DNA from: Liolophura sinensis
Taxonomy: Eukaryota; Mollusca; Polyplacophora; Chitonida; Chitonidae
DNA: 64,000 bases
Direction of reading: 5' to 3'
Assembly (NCBI RefSeq): GCF_032854445.1
Contig: NC_088300.1
Span: forward strand, 79,583,084 to 79,647,083
Shown here: piece after piece, positions 22,452 through 33,641 of the stretch
Numbering within the stretch: position 1 is the stretch's first letter
Layout of the letters: each line of letters starts with the position of its first letter
Position numbers and translations under genes: made by a program
The notes under the pieces: model-generated
The model's database searches: none
Seen by the model: the letters and a program-made list of their open reading frames with translations, nothing else
Told to the model about the DNA's origin: nothing

Positions 22452-23577
22452 TTATATAAGAGCTCTAGTCTCACAGTCATTATGTAGAATAGTTTCATCT
22501 ATATTGTGTAGAGCTCACCAGGCATTTTCCTCAGATCACAGCGTTCAGGAATACAGTTTTGGATCGTTAGGTAAGATTCTATAAGAGCTCTAGTCTCACA
22601 GTCATTATGTAGAACAGTTTCATCCATATTGTGTAGAGCTCATCAGGCATTTTCCTCAGATCACAGCGTTCAGGAATACAGTTTTGTATCGTTAGGTAAG
22701 ATTCTATAAGAGCTCTAATCTCGCAGTCATTATGTAGAACAGTTTCATCTATATTGTGTAGAGCTCACCAGGCATTTTCCTCAGATCACAGCGTTCAGGA
22801 ATACAGTTTTGGATCGTTAGGTAAGATTCTATAAGAGCTCTAATCTCACAGTCATTATGTAGAACAGTTTCATCTATATTGTGTAGAGCTCACCAGGCAT
22901 TTTCCTCAGATCACAGCGTTCAGGAATACAGTTTTGGATCGTTAGGTAAGATTCTATAAGAGCTCTAGTCTCACAGTCATTATGTAGAACAGTTTCATCT
23001 ATATTGTGTAGAGCTCACCAGGCATTTTCCTCAGATCACAGCGTTCAGGAATACAGTTTTGTATCGTTAGGTAAGATTCTATAAGAGCTCTAATCTCACA
23101 GTCATTATGTAGAACAGTTTCATCTATATTGTGTAGAGCTCATCAGGCATTTTCCTCAGATCACAGCGTTCAGGAATACAGTTTTGGATCGTTAGGTAAG
23201 ATTCTATAAGAGCTCTAATCTCACAGTCATTATGTAGAACAGTTTCATCTATATTGTGTAGAGCTCACCAGGCATTTTCCTCAGATCACAGCGTTCAGGA
23301 ATACAGTTTTGTATCGTTAGGTAAGATTCTATAAGAGCTCTAATCTCACAGTCATTATGTAGAACAGTTTCATCTATATTGTGTAGAGCTCACCAGGCAT
23401 TTTCCTCAGATCACAGCGTTCAGGAATACAGTTTTGTATCGTTAGGTAAGATTCTATAAGAGCTCTAATCTCACAGTCATTATGTAGAACAGTTTCATTT
23501 ATATTGTGTAGAGCTCACCAGGCATTTTCCTCAGATCACAGCGTTCAGGAATACGGTTTTGTATCGTTAGGTAAGAT
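22452..23577. repeat. Satellite, 125-bp unit, 9 copies
   Basis: The unit runs from ATAAGAGCTCTAGTCTCACA through GTGTAGAGCTCACCAGGCAT to ATCGTTAGGTAAGATTCT. Copies differ at few sites (AGTCTC/AATCTC, GGATCG/GTATCG, CACCAGG/CATCAGG), so amplification is recent. Each unit contains GTTAGGTAAGA, a match to a splice-donor consensus, repeated nine times on the plus strand upstream of the exon candidate at 23685. Confidence 0.95.
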
Positions 23578-23684
23578 TGCCCAAATTTGCTCATATCAGA
23601 CAAATCGGTGATGTTGAGAATGGTAAAAGTGAAATTCCAATACATGCCGTATATGTCCCTCTCTTCTATTCTTTGTTTATACAG

Positions 23685-23835
23685 GAGTTCGACATACCAA
23701 GCTAGCCCAAGGACAGTTCATCGAGTTTATTGGAACAAGGGAGACTGCTTTGTCAGGAATGATCATTGACACCGATGGACTGCCACGTGGTGTAGTCGTA
23801 TCCATTCCACAAGCGCCTTTCCACATGACCCTACG
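23685..23835 (+). CDS. Candidate exon A of an unrecognised gene
   Basis: A good acceptor (TTCTTTGTTTATACAG, ending 23684) opens a frame with two leading bases and then 49 codons of normal composition (LAQGQFIEFIG, SGMIIDTDGLPRGVVV). A donor-like CTACG/GTACCC follows at 23835/23836. If no splice occurs the frame stops at TAG 23858-23860. It ends with two bases of a codon, which matches the start phase of candidate exon B. I do not recognise the protein; it looks like a beta-rich domain. Earlier exons would lie left of the satellite and were not found. Confidence 0.4.
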
Positions 23836-24081
23836 GTACCCGGACAACGCTTGTGTATAGATGGGCGCTATCGGCGCAGTGGATAATTGTTGATAGAGGA
23901 GCATCTGATATTTAATAAATATTTCAGATTCCTTGAGTCTAAATATGTACCAGTGATATAAAAAAACAAGCAACTGCTATTAATCTGAATTTATCAAAAA
24001 CAACCAAAATAAAAATGAAATATTTACTCATGTATTAGCTAATGAAAATTAAGTTATTAAACATGGCGGTGCCTACGAAAG

Positions 24082-24258
24082 ACGGCATGAAAAGTTCGAA
24101 GAAGTAATCGTGTATCCCAAGGCAAGCGGCGGCTTTTCTGTAGAGTTAAAGGCAAAGCAGGTCACAGCGCTTCGTATGGCATATAAGCAAGAAGATGTCA
24201 TTACAGTCCAATCTGCTAGATATGACAAAGGTCCTGTATTTGTCGAGAACACAATGAG
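24082..24258 (+). CDS. Candidate exon B of the same unrecognised gene
   Basis: The plus-strand frame, open from about 24049 to TAG at 24268-24270, has strong coding appearance (FEEVIVYPKASGGFSVEL, VTALRMAYKQEDVITVQS). A phase-compatible acceptor is GAAAG at 24081, though it lacks a good pyrimidine tract and the true start may differ. The donor ATGAG/GTACCC falls at 24258/24259 and leaves two bases, matching exon C. No ATG precedes the conserved-looking part, so it is either internal to a gene or a fragment. Confidence 0.35.
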
Positions 24259-25155
24259 GTACCCACGATAGCTATTCTTGTATCCCCTCTGAATTCTGTT
24301 ATGCAAAATCAAGTGGAAAGTGTGTAAATATATTTAAATTGCTATGTAAATAGCGCACTGCTCAACAGTTCACTACGTTCGCTATCACGTGCAGTTGTTT
24401 ACATAAAGCGAAAGTAGTACTGCATTCCACAGCTAACTGGCCACATTACGGCTAACGTAGTCATTACGGAGATCTGAGTGGGCCAAATTTTGTTGTACTC
24501 TCTGAAAAGATTCGTGACGTCAACATTGCTTTATTTACACCGTGCATTTATCGACCATGCAGTTTGGGGGGCCTCAGCAACACACCATAAGCAAGGTTAT
24601 AAGTTAGATGGAATGAACTTATGTGGAGGAAATCGAGCCGAGCTGTACACAGATTCCTTCCTTTATAGTTTGATTCTTGGCAAAAAACCTCTCGACCCGG
24701 TAAAAGCTCGGATTAAGAGACGGAGGGATATGAAACCTTGCTGCTAGGACCCACGCTCTTTGACTCGTTATTGTTTTATTCCGGGCAGTGGCGCCACAAA
24801 GTTTGGGTAGCCAATGGCAAGGCACGACATGTCTAGACTGCTTTGGGATCGATCTATCATCGCCTGTCGGAGTGAGCCGATGTCTTCTGCGCGGACAGAG
24901 CCGATGTAAGAAGTCAACACTCCTGTTTAGGTTATGGTCAAAGTATCCTTCGCTGTTCGCTTTTTCACACACATGGAAAAGGGTGACTCCCAATACCAAC
25001 ACATAATGGTGTGAAATCATACGCTATTCCATAAGACAGCCCGAAAGCTAGAGACCACGTAATTTCCCAAGTTACAAACGGGGGAGGTGAAGAAATTCGT
25101 TCGACAAATGGTTATGTGGGTGATAGTGTATTCGTGGCATTTGTTTCATTTTCAG

Positions 25156-25402
25156 CTTTCCAGATAACCTAGGTGGTTTTGCAGAACTCACGTCATGTTT
25201 TTGTACAACCTGGGTCGAACTGATCACTGACGAAGTAGAAAAAGTGGGTGTCATGTCCCGTTATAAACGATTTATGTGTACGTCCGATACCCTGGAGTGT
25301 AATGGTGGAAAGCATAGTTTTCTTGTGCATGCTTATAAAGGTCAAGCAAGAACACTCACAAAACCTTATATGAGGCTTTCATGTTTTCTTTTCTTCTTTT
25401 GA
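25156..25402 (+). CDS. Candidate exon C, terminal exon of the same gene
   Basis: A strong acceptor (TTTGTTTCATTTTCAG, ending 25155) is followed by one leading base and 81 codons to TGA at 25400-25402. The translation has four cysteines and protein-like composition (DNLGGFAELTSCFCTTW, GVMSRYKRFMC, LECNGGKHSFLVHAYKG). Because it has no in-frame upstream ATG it escapes an ATG-based open-frame search. Its phase fits exon B. An internal donor-like AAAG/GTCAAG near 25340 could end it early. The last residues (CFLFFF) are low-complexity. The family is not recognised. Confidence 0.45.
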
Positions 25403-25508
25403 TCTTGACGCTGGCGCTTTGGTTCATAAACGCGAAACCTGAGGAAGACATTGTCATGATATCTTTGACCATTTCTCCATTATCTCGCGTGTGTTGTATA
25501 TCAGTCTT

Positions 25509-25650
25509 CCCAGCTGCCCACCTTGTGGCATAGAAACATAGGTATCCCTCGGGCTGTGCCCGGTTTCCTCCAACCATAATGTTGGCCTCCTTGTAAGTGA
25601 AATATTCTTGCGTACGGCGTAAAACACCAGTCAAGTAAATAAATAGTAAC
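25509..25650 (+). mobile_element. SINE family A, 3' part
   Basis: 5'-truncated copy with GTGAAATATTCTTGCGTACG and AAAACACCAGTCAA, ending in a TAAA tail. It follows exon candidate C by about 100 bp and would lie in its 3' region. Confidence 0.8.
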
Positions 25651-26778
25651 AGATGTCCTTCTCTATGTGACCCTAAATTGCTAAACGATTTCCCATTTTT
25701 TTGTTAACCCAGATTCCTGATCCTTTCCGTTTTGACTTAAAAATATAGGTGTTAAAGCAAATCTCTAAGGCAGTAAAAGACACCGTTTTAAATGAAAACG
25801 GTATTTTTAACTTCAAAAATTGTGTATATACATAATTTGTCTTACAACTGATATACATATAAGAGTTACCCTAATTTTTCAACCACCACTGCAATCAACA
25901 TTTTACAACATTACGGTGTAAAACACGGTGCGGTAAAACACCAATCAAATTAATTTTAAAAACTGTTTGCATGTTTTATATCGAAGAAGGCCTTAGGCAT
26001 ACGCATTATTTATTTGCTATCATTTATTGTATTTGTCTGTCTTGATTCGTGTTTGAAATAAGTCCTAGTGTCCATAATTATAAATACCTTCGTGGAGGAA
26101 TCTGCGTGTTCTTTGACCAATATGTTTTGTTGCGCGGAAGGATATTTTACATACGACGATTGTTTGCACAATTTTTAAATGTAAGCGTGAGATGAAGCGG
26201 TTTTGACCATAGACAGAGGATAGCACATTAAAAAGTCCATGTCGCTCACAAAGGGTTCCTCTTTCCTTTGAGATGTCCGAAGTCATTCTTCATTCTGTAT
26301 TTTCGAGGTATAAGTAATCAACTCTACAAACGAAAAAAAATGTTTTGCTTTGACAGTTTACAATAACAGAGACGGCTAAAGTGTTAAATCAGCATTTAAG
26401 CTCAGATCTGATGTGTACAGATTTAGCTTCATATCTCACATGAAAATCAGCAACATTTCAATTGAACCTGAATGGCACATTTTCAACGAACTTTTTCACT
26501 CTATTCCCTTAAATATATGCGTAAATAGCCTGCGAAATCCACAAGCTCTATCAACATCAATGAAGCCAACCTCCACCAGCCATACGCCTGCTGACAGTTA
26601 ATTATTCTTCTGCGCTGTAAACTCCATAATATTACGCAATTTACTTTAACCTTACCGTTCGGCTTTCATTTTACATGCCATAGTGTTGTAAATAAATTTA
26701 ATGCAAGAAACGCAAAAATAACTGAAGAAACTCCCAACAATATCTAATGCATCTTGTCGCTGAAACAGATTTGTAAAA
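25651..26778. other. AT-rich intergenic, no feature seen
   Basis: A short fragment at 25915-25950 (GTGCGGTAAAACACCAATCA) may be a further remnant of the SINE tail. No gene was recognised. Confidence 0.4.
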
Positions 26779-26967
26779 TTTATTTATTTATTTATTTATT
26801 TGATTGGTGTTTTACGCCGTACTCAAGAATATTTCACTTATACGACGGCGGCCAGCATTATGGTGGGTGGAAACCGGGCATAGCCCGGGGGAAACCCACG
26901 ACCATCAGCAGGTTGCTGCGCACTTTCTCACGTACGACCGGAGAGGAAGCCAGCATGAGCGACCGTA
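26779..26967 (-). mobile_element. SINE family A, minus strand, head missing
   Basis: Starts with a (TTTA)n tract, the complement of the TAAA tail, then TTGGTGTTTTACGCCGTACT and the body up to GAGGAAGCCAGCATGAGC. The tRNA-like part is truncated. Confidence 0.9.
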
Positions 26968-28559
26968 TTGTAAAGTTTAAATAGTTCTATTACTGAACAT
27001 CTTCCCGCGCAGGATTGGACTATAGAATTAGACAGTATAACAAAACAGATGACTTCTTACAGCTCTTCACATTTTAACAGCAAAAACATTTATAACAAAG
27101 AAATAATTCCCAAAAATTAAAACGTGCTTTTTTGTTTGTTTTTGATTTTTTTTTCTTTTTTTCTTTCTTTTTTTTTTTAGTTGTGTTTTTTTTTAATGTC
27201 ATTCATGATAAAGAGCACGACTTACAGACGTAAAATAGTTTACATGGCCATCACATTCTGTAAGCTACCAGACTTTAATCACTGGGCATGGTGACTGAAT
27301 TTTGCACGACTCGTCTTGATTAGTTGATCGGGCGAACAGACCCGACAGCATTGCAGTTTTTAACTTTGATTTCCATAGCGGTTTGTTCACTTGTGTCGAA
27401 GGTATTTTAAAACGACACCTCTTACAGTGGAATAAAGGTCATATCGTCTAACAGCCAACTCGTCAAAGTCAAATCGTCTAATACCTTGGCCCTGTAGTGC
27501 CTGACCTTAGATTTAGGTGTGAGAAAAAATATTTTTTTATGGTAAAATAGCTTAAAGTTTTGGTATATCCAAAATTACAACCAAATGGCAAAAGATGAAG
27601 AAGAAAAAACCTAAAAAATGAAATGATTTTCCGCATCTGTATCAGCTTGATTCAAGTTTTTCACACGCTAGAAAGAAGTATATCATATATGATACAGGCG
27701 GCACTACAGGGTTAGGCCGGATCGTCTACAGTCAGGTCGCCTAACAATATAGGCTATGTAGTGGATATTTTGGATTACTGGTTCCTTTTTATCTGCATTT
27801 GTTTGTATTGAGAACTTGTAGTGCATTTTTGATGTCTTTATTTCAGGAAAACTCCATTTTTACTACTCAGACTAGCGACCACGAGTAGCCTCGGAAACGG
27901 AGTTCTGCAAAGAGGACAACAAGTTATCTCCCTTTACCTAAGCTCGCCAAGCACTTGTCCTCTTGCAGAACTCCGCGAGAACACATCTCTCCGTCTGTCT
28001 TCTTCCCAGGTAAAAGCCACTCACAGGCAATTCAAGTAAATGTTTACTGATTTGTCTGAGGATTGAAGGGCGATGGGTCACCGACTGGATGATACTGCCA
28101 CACATGTTACGGACTAGGGGTAAGCTACAATATAAACATTCTGCACTACGCTTAAAATGCGTGCACTACATTTTGAGAGTCCTACACGTCGACTCGCAGC
28201 CAGCTCTGGAATGGGAATTATTTAAGGGTATTGTGTTAAACCCTGATAACTAGTCATTTAGAGCGCCTACAACACGGTGTCAAAATGTCCGCTAGACAAA
28301 GGTGTTATTTAGAACATAGCAGACCTTCACGCTACATTCTTGCAATCAGAAATCATACTCTGCAAATCTCAGACGTCTTTGATAACTTTATGCCTATTTT
28401 TGATAGCTGCATTTTAGACCGTCTGTAACTTACTACGGTGTCCAAATAAACGGCCAGAATAAATTAATTAAGAGATTGTCACCAACCAACGTATTGTCAC
28501 CAACAGCATACGGACATATAATAGTAGTGCTAGAGCAAGGAATCTTCGTGTATGGTCCT
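26968..28559. other. Intergenic with T-rich tract and two inverted repeats
   Basis: A T-rich tract occupies 27130-27195. CCCTGTAGTGCC (27490-27501) is exactly inverted at 27700-27711, a possible 222-bp MITE. A second inverted pair, 27898-27924 against 27953-27975 (shared GCAGAACTCCG and ACTTGT), can form a short-loop hairpin. No gene was recognised. Confidence 0.5.
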
Positions 28560-29500
28560 GATACACGGAACACATATGGTTTTGTTTTAAGGAAATACAT
28601 ATAACACTAGTACAAGGAAGCTGGCGTAAATGGCTCTGCTACAAGGAAACACATATAGTAGTTGTGCAAGGAAGCCCGTGTGTATGTCCCTGCCACATGC
28701 ACACACATATGGTTTTGTTTTAAGGAAATACATATAACACTAGTACATGGAAGCTGGCGTATATGGCTCTGCTACAAGGAAACACATATAGTAGTTGTGC
28801 AAGGAAGCCCGTGTGTATGTCCCTGCCACATGCACACACATATGGTTTTGTTTTAAGGAAATACATATAACACTAGTACATGGAAGCTGGCGTATATGGC
28901 TCTGCTACAAGGAAACACATATAGTAGTTGTGCAAGGAAGCCCGTGTGTATGTCCCTGCCACATGCACACACATATGGTTTTGTTTTAAGGAAATACATA
29001 TAACACTAGTACAAGGAAGCTGGTGTAAATGGCTCTGCTACAAGGAAACACATATAGTAGTTGTGCAAGGAAGTCCGTGTGTATGTCCCTGCCACATGGA
29101 CACACACATGGTTTTGTTTTAAGGAAATACATATAACACTAGTACAAGGAAGCTTGCGTATATGGCTCTGCTACAAGGAAACACATATAGTAGTTGTGCA
29201 AGGAAGGCCGTGTGTATGGCCCTGCCACATGGAAACACATATGGTTTTGTTTTAAGGAAATACATATAACACTAGTACAAGGAAGCTGGTGTAAATGGCT
29301 CTGCTACAAGGAAACACATATAGTAGTTGTGCAAGGAAGTCCGTGTGTATGTCCCCGCCACATGAAAACATATATAGCAGTGGTACAAGGAACCCCGCGT
29401 ATGTTACCTTGCTACAAAGAAACACATACACAGCAGTAGTACAAGAAACCCCGCGTACATGACCTTGCCACAAAGAAACACATAGGCCTATAGCAGTAAT
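28560..29500. repeat. Higher-order minisatellite, 133-bp unit
   Basis: Five nearly identical 133-bp units (28662-29330) sit in an array built from shorter degenerate modules marked by ACAAGGAAACACATATAG and similar. The half-units differ, so this is a higher-order repeat. The 64-codon frame repeated at a 133-bp step is a by-product. The right end (29330-29500) decays into single modules. Confidence 0.93.
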
Positions 29501-30058
29501 GCAAGGAAACCCAGGTCTTATACAATTATAATCCTTTAATATAAAAACACACAATTCTTCTAAAGGGAAACCCATACATCCCTTTTTCACAGAACTGGTT
29601 TCTACAAGGAATAACATATAGTCTTGTGACAGGGAAGACCCTATATCCCTGCTGATACAAGGAATAAGGTATGGTCTTGTGACAAGCAAAGCACTGCATT
29701 CATACTGAACCGAAAAATGCAGATAGAACACATTCCGCATACAATCCATGCTGAGCTAAAAATCATATTCAGTTTTACTGGAATGATAGCAATATATTCG
29801 TATCAAAAGGAAACATATCCAACATCACAACAAGGAAATCTACACAGTCTTGATCACAAACCTTCCAGCGTGGCTCTTTTCTAAAACAGATCAACTTGTG
29901 TTTATCATATCGTGTAATTTTAATGTTCAATGTGGAGAAGATGTTAGTCCGGCTTAAACAAGTATTACATACTTCACATCTCGGTAACAATGGTGTATTT
30001 TTCTTAATATTCATCAAAAACACCAGTTGCCTGAAAGGTGTTAACAAAACATGCTAAT
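29501..30058. other. Decayed repeat modules and unique sequence
   Basis: To about 29700 diverged ACAAGGAA modules of the preceding array can still be seen. Beyond that nothing was recognised. The 165-codon minus-strand frame across 29252-29749 follows the repeat and is not called. Confidence 0.4.
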
Positions 30059-30155
30059 AGATGGATGTATGTGTACGTATGTATGTGTGTGTATGTGTGT
30101 GTCTGTATGTCTGTATGTCTGTCTGTCTGGCTGTATGTATGTATGTATGTATGTA

Positions 30156-30208
<53 letters not shown>

Positions 30209-30246
30209 ATGTGTGTATACGTGTATATATCTGTGTGTAAAGGTGT
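30059..30246. repeat. TG/TATG microsatellite
   Basis: GTAT, GTCT and GT runs, including an uninterrupted TG stretch of about 40 bp near 30161-30202. Open frames here (79-86 codons) are low-complexity artefacts. Confidence 0.95.
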
Positions 30247-30425
30247 ATGTATGCTTGGGTTTTTACGTCGTACTTAATATTTTTTTCTGTGACATGACAA
30301 GTAGTCATTAGGTATGTGTATATATATATTGTGTCTTCTTGTGACAGGGCCAGTCCATGCCACCTAAGTGATGCCGTCAGTCAGATATCATGCCGAAGAC
30401 ACCAGACACTTGAACATTCTTGACT
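30247..30425 (-). mobile_element. Fragment of SINE-like family B
   Basis: Carries TTTTTACGTCGTACTTAATA, then GTGTCTTCTTGTGACAGGGC and ATGCCGAAGACACCAGACA, landmarks shared with 51826-52098 and 60722-60985. Only the distal part is present. Confidence 0.55.
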
Positions 30426-30825
30426 TTGTGACCGTAATGTGCAAGAAATCTTTCAAGTTTTTGAAAGCAAATGAGTGTGCATTTGCTTGCATCTAGCGGA
30501 TGGAAATTCAACAGTTTGTTAAGGCATACACAGGTTGCTTTCAATGACTACAGTGTTCTTATCAGGTGGAACATTCATTAACGCAAAAGGTGAAACGCAA
30601 CCTGCACTCACATGAAGAATTGTGAGAAGGTCATACGACGATGCGAAAGAAGAAATTACGGTGAGCACCTACTTCTACTCTCAGTGCCTTTAGGTTAACA
30701 ACCGAACCTTCCTCACACATCACGAAATAATACAAGCCTTTTCCTGTCTTTTATAAACAAATGTTTGCAATAAATTTTCTCTGATACTTCCGCGTCTTGG
30801 CGCTCTACTTTCGGAATGTAATCTA

Positions 30826-30921
30826 TAACAGTATTATTGTTAATAGGGATTACACTTTTCTGAATATAGCACAGATTCTATATTCAGAAAAGTGTAATCC
30901 CTATTAACAATAATACTGTTA
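30826..30921. repeat. Perfect 43-bp inverted repeat with 10-nt loop
   Basis: The left arm 30826-30868 (starting TAACAGTATTATTGTTAATA) is the exact reverse complement of the right arm 30879-30921; the loop is GCACAGATTC. The right arm plus downstream sequence recurs as a direct copy at about 31170-31232. Confidence 0.95.
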
Positions 30922-31060
30922 CTTAATCCCACTTTCTAAATGACATCTGTACCCATCTGATATATTCACCTAAGGGAGTGACGTCATTTGTGATCATCAG
31001 AGGGGTAATGCATGTTCGCTGTAAAAGCCTACCAGTCAACTACCTTCTATATTCTGTGGA

Positions 31061-31232
31061 AGGCTTGTTGGTCGAGTGGTCTAGACGGTTGACGGTGCCT
31101 GACTCTAAGGTCGCTGGTTCGAATCCGGCAGTGGTCTCATCCAAATGTCAGCACTAGAATCTGTGCTAATTCAGAAAGTGTAATCCCTATTAACAATAAT
31201 ACTGTTACTTAATCCACTTTCTAAATGACATC
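31061..31232 (+). mobile_element. tRNA-headed SINE-like repeat with intact Pol III boxes
   Basis: TGGTCGAGTGG fits the A-box consensus and GGTTCGAATCC the B box. The flanks do not form an acceptor stem, so this is a tRNA-derived repeat and not a tRNA gene. Its 3' part (from TTCAGAAAGTGTAATCCC) is the same as the right side of the hairpin at 30826-30921 and on to CTAAATGACATCTG, linking the two. Confidence 0.65.
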
Positions 31233-31257
31233 TGAGAAACAAGCCCCCTTACCCTTA

Positions 31258-31570
31258 CACACATCCGCCCTGCTGGAATTCGAGGCTCGGCTTTAACTGT
31301 AAAACGTTTCAAACGGCCTATATGATCATCTGTGGGGACCGTAAACAGTCTCCTCTTAATACCGTCTTTGTTCATTTCAATAACCAAGTGTATCATATTA
31401 ATAGATATATCACAAAGTACTAAACAGGACAATTTCCCTCGAGTTCTGCATGTCACCATACAGTGACCGTCGTCTTGCGGAAGTCTCTTCTTATCCTTTA
31501 TGACGTCTATACCTTGGTACAGAGCCATAACGTGTATGCTGTAAATGTCACGTCGCCGTTCCACAAACAT
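31258..31570 (-). CDS. Weak exon candidate, minus strand
   Basis: The frame is open for 121 codons. The part before a donor-like TGT/GTAAGG at about 31257 reads as plausible protein (LSCLVLCDISINMIHLVIE, RRLFTVPTDDHIGRLKRF). A faint resemblance to beta-propeller (NHL-type) repeats is not enough to assign it. It may be chance. Confidence 0.2.
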
Positions 31571-33129
31571 CTCACCCGCCCCAGTTATTCCCTTGACATG
31601 TTGTTATGTGACGTCAAATGGTGGAAGCAGGCCATAGCCTCTTCCTCACGCCAAGCACAGGTTAACCGGCTGCCTCACTGCTCGACTTGTAAATAATACT
31701 CGATTTTGGACAATGTCATCCATGGGCATGCAGTCAGGCGAATGAATTTTTCTAACGATCTTTAGTCACCAGACACTGGAAAAATAAAGAACAAAAAGTG
31801 ATTTTATATACACAGATGCAGAAAAATAATCTTGCACGTTGTACAGGCGACTAATATTTTGGTGCAAAATCTATTGTAATAATTAATAATTATAGTTATA
31901 ATATAATTAGTAATAATTATATGAAACGCCATACAGGGATGATGTATTTAATGATATACCATGCAATGTTGGGTACATTTAAACAAAATCATAATGCAAA
32001 TATCCGTGGATGGAGTGTTGTCTCGTGCATAGACTGAAGTTACACAGCTACTGTAGTATTTTTTAAACAATTCCATCGATTTGATCAGTGGCTCTGGAAC
32101 TGGGATCTGTTTGGTATTACATACTCCAGGTTTTCATATCAGTAGCAGTGGAACACCTGTTTGTATTTATATCAGGGCACATCGTCGTTTGGGCAGCGCC
32201 GTGTTGCTATCTTCATCTCATTAGCATATCATGATGCAAATATCCATGTCCATGTGGGCCGCCATGTACCCGATGACTCAAACCACGTGACCACGTGAGA
32301 TCGTCTGGCAGAGAAGACAGAAAGAGATCATATATCGTAAACAGAGTGGTAAGTGGAGCGGGCGTGTAGGGGATTATTTCTTACCAAGGTCTGTATCCTC
32401 AGACTTAACTGGTCCATCCGAACGAGTATGTCTTCATGCCATAATGGGAGATCAAGGTCAATCATCACAAAACTCATTTCCGAAAAAAAAAGATACAAAC
32501 GACCTAAGAACTAATAAAGTATACAGACTATGTCATGTAAAGAAGAGCAGTCAGCAGTTTTCTATTAGTAAAACACAAATCAGATAAGTAAATAAATGAA
32601 AATTACTTTTCGTTAATCGATTTTGTGCGTCTATATTTCAACTGTTCATGCATCCAACGTGAGAATTTTATTCAGAATAATGCAGATATAGCCACTATAT
32701 AGGTACAGTTACAGCTGTGAAGTGGAGTTCCCAACTATTTGAAGATGGGGTTTTAGGCAAATGATCGTCTCACTAAAACTTTTCATCAAAGCAAAATTAT
32801 AAACTGTAAAAGACAGGCTCCCAATCTTAAGAAAGATTTTACCTGTAACCAAACATATCGCATCATGTACCGGTACACAGTGGACCCAAGTTCCCCATAA
32901 TGCCCTTCTTTGAATTATCGGTGAATAAAGCTCAAACCAGAGGAATCAAAGAACAGTACTTAATTCATAAATTTAAATCTGAATTTAACGGAGAAGACAT
33001 CGGGAGATAATCTCTCCGAATGGATAATCCCCTGGGCAAGTTCGAACTTCATTATATTATATGTAATTTGTAGGACTGATCACCAGGGCTTAATCTACCT
33101 GTATGTACATATAGCTGTCGCAAGATATG
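31571..33129. other. Unique sequence, no feature seen
   Basis: AT-rich, with no gene-like frame, array or recognised element. Confidence 0.4.
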
Positions 33130-33270
33130 TTGAAATAAAAAAAGCTCTGAAGAGCTGTCATACATTATATATATATATATATATATATATAGTATATATA
33201 TATATATATATATAAATAAGACTATATATATATAATGTATGAAGGTTCTTCAGAGCTTTTTTTATTTCAA
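33130..33270. repeat. Long AT-centred inverted repeat
   Basis: TTGAAATAAAAAAAGCTCTG at the left (about 33130-33170) is matched in reverse at 33228-33270, with few mismatches. The centre is a (TA)n run. It can form a hairpin of about 40-bp stem and may be a MITE or foldback element. Confidence 0.8.
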
Positions 33271-33641
33271 GCCCCCAGCCTTATATCCCCTTTTATCCCC
33301 AGCCTTAAGACTATATATATATATATATGGGGATCTTATTCAGGATTTTATTATCCTGCACCATGATTATCATTACAGATAACAGAGCTATTTCTCCTAA
33401 AAAAATAATTTAACTGTTCGGATTTACACTACTGTTTCACATACAAATTTTAGAGGAACTACCAGATTTTGGTCGTTAAAGCATAGATTTTTTGCCACGG
33501 TAATAGTACAGTTCTCGTTTAGGTTAAGGCGTAGTCTTAATGTCGTAAGAATAGAAGTAATGTATAATTAAAGAAGTTGTTTTGATGTCGGAACAGCAGA
33601 CCTCTTTTTGCTTTTATTTATATGGATTTTCACTATTTGTT

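Noticed and set aside
24619-25020. 133-codon minus-strand frame with an ATG
   Set aside because: No recognised domain, and it lies between plus-strand exon candidates B and C. Chance is the simpler reading, though it could be revisited with RNA data.
30038-30311. Cysteine/valine-rich frames of 79-86 codons
   Set aside because: Translation of a TG microsatellite.
31061-31140. tRNA gene
   Set aside because: A and B boxes are present, but I could not pair an acceptor stem, and the unit continues into a repeat tail, so it is called a SINE-like repeat.
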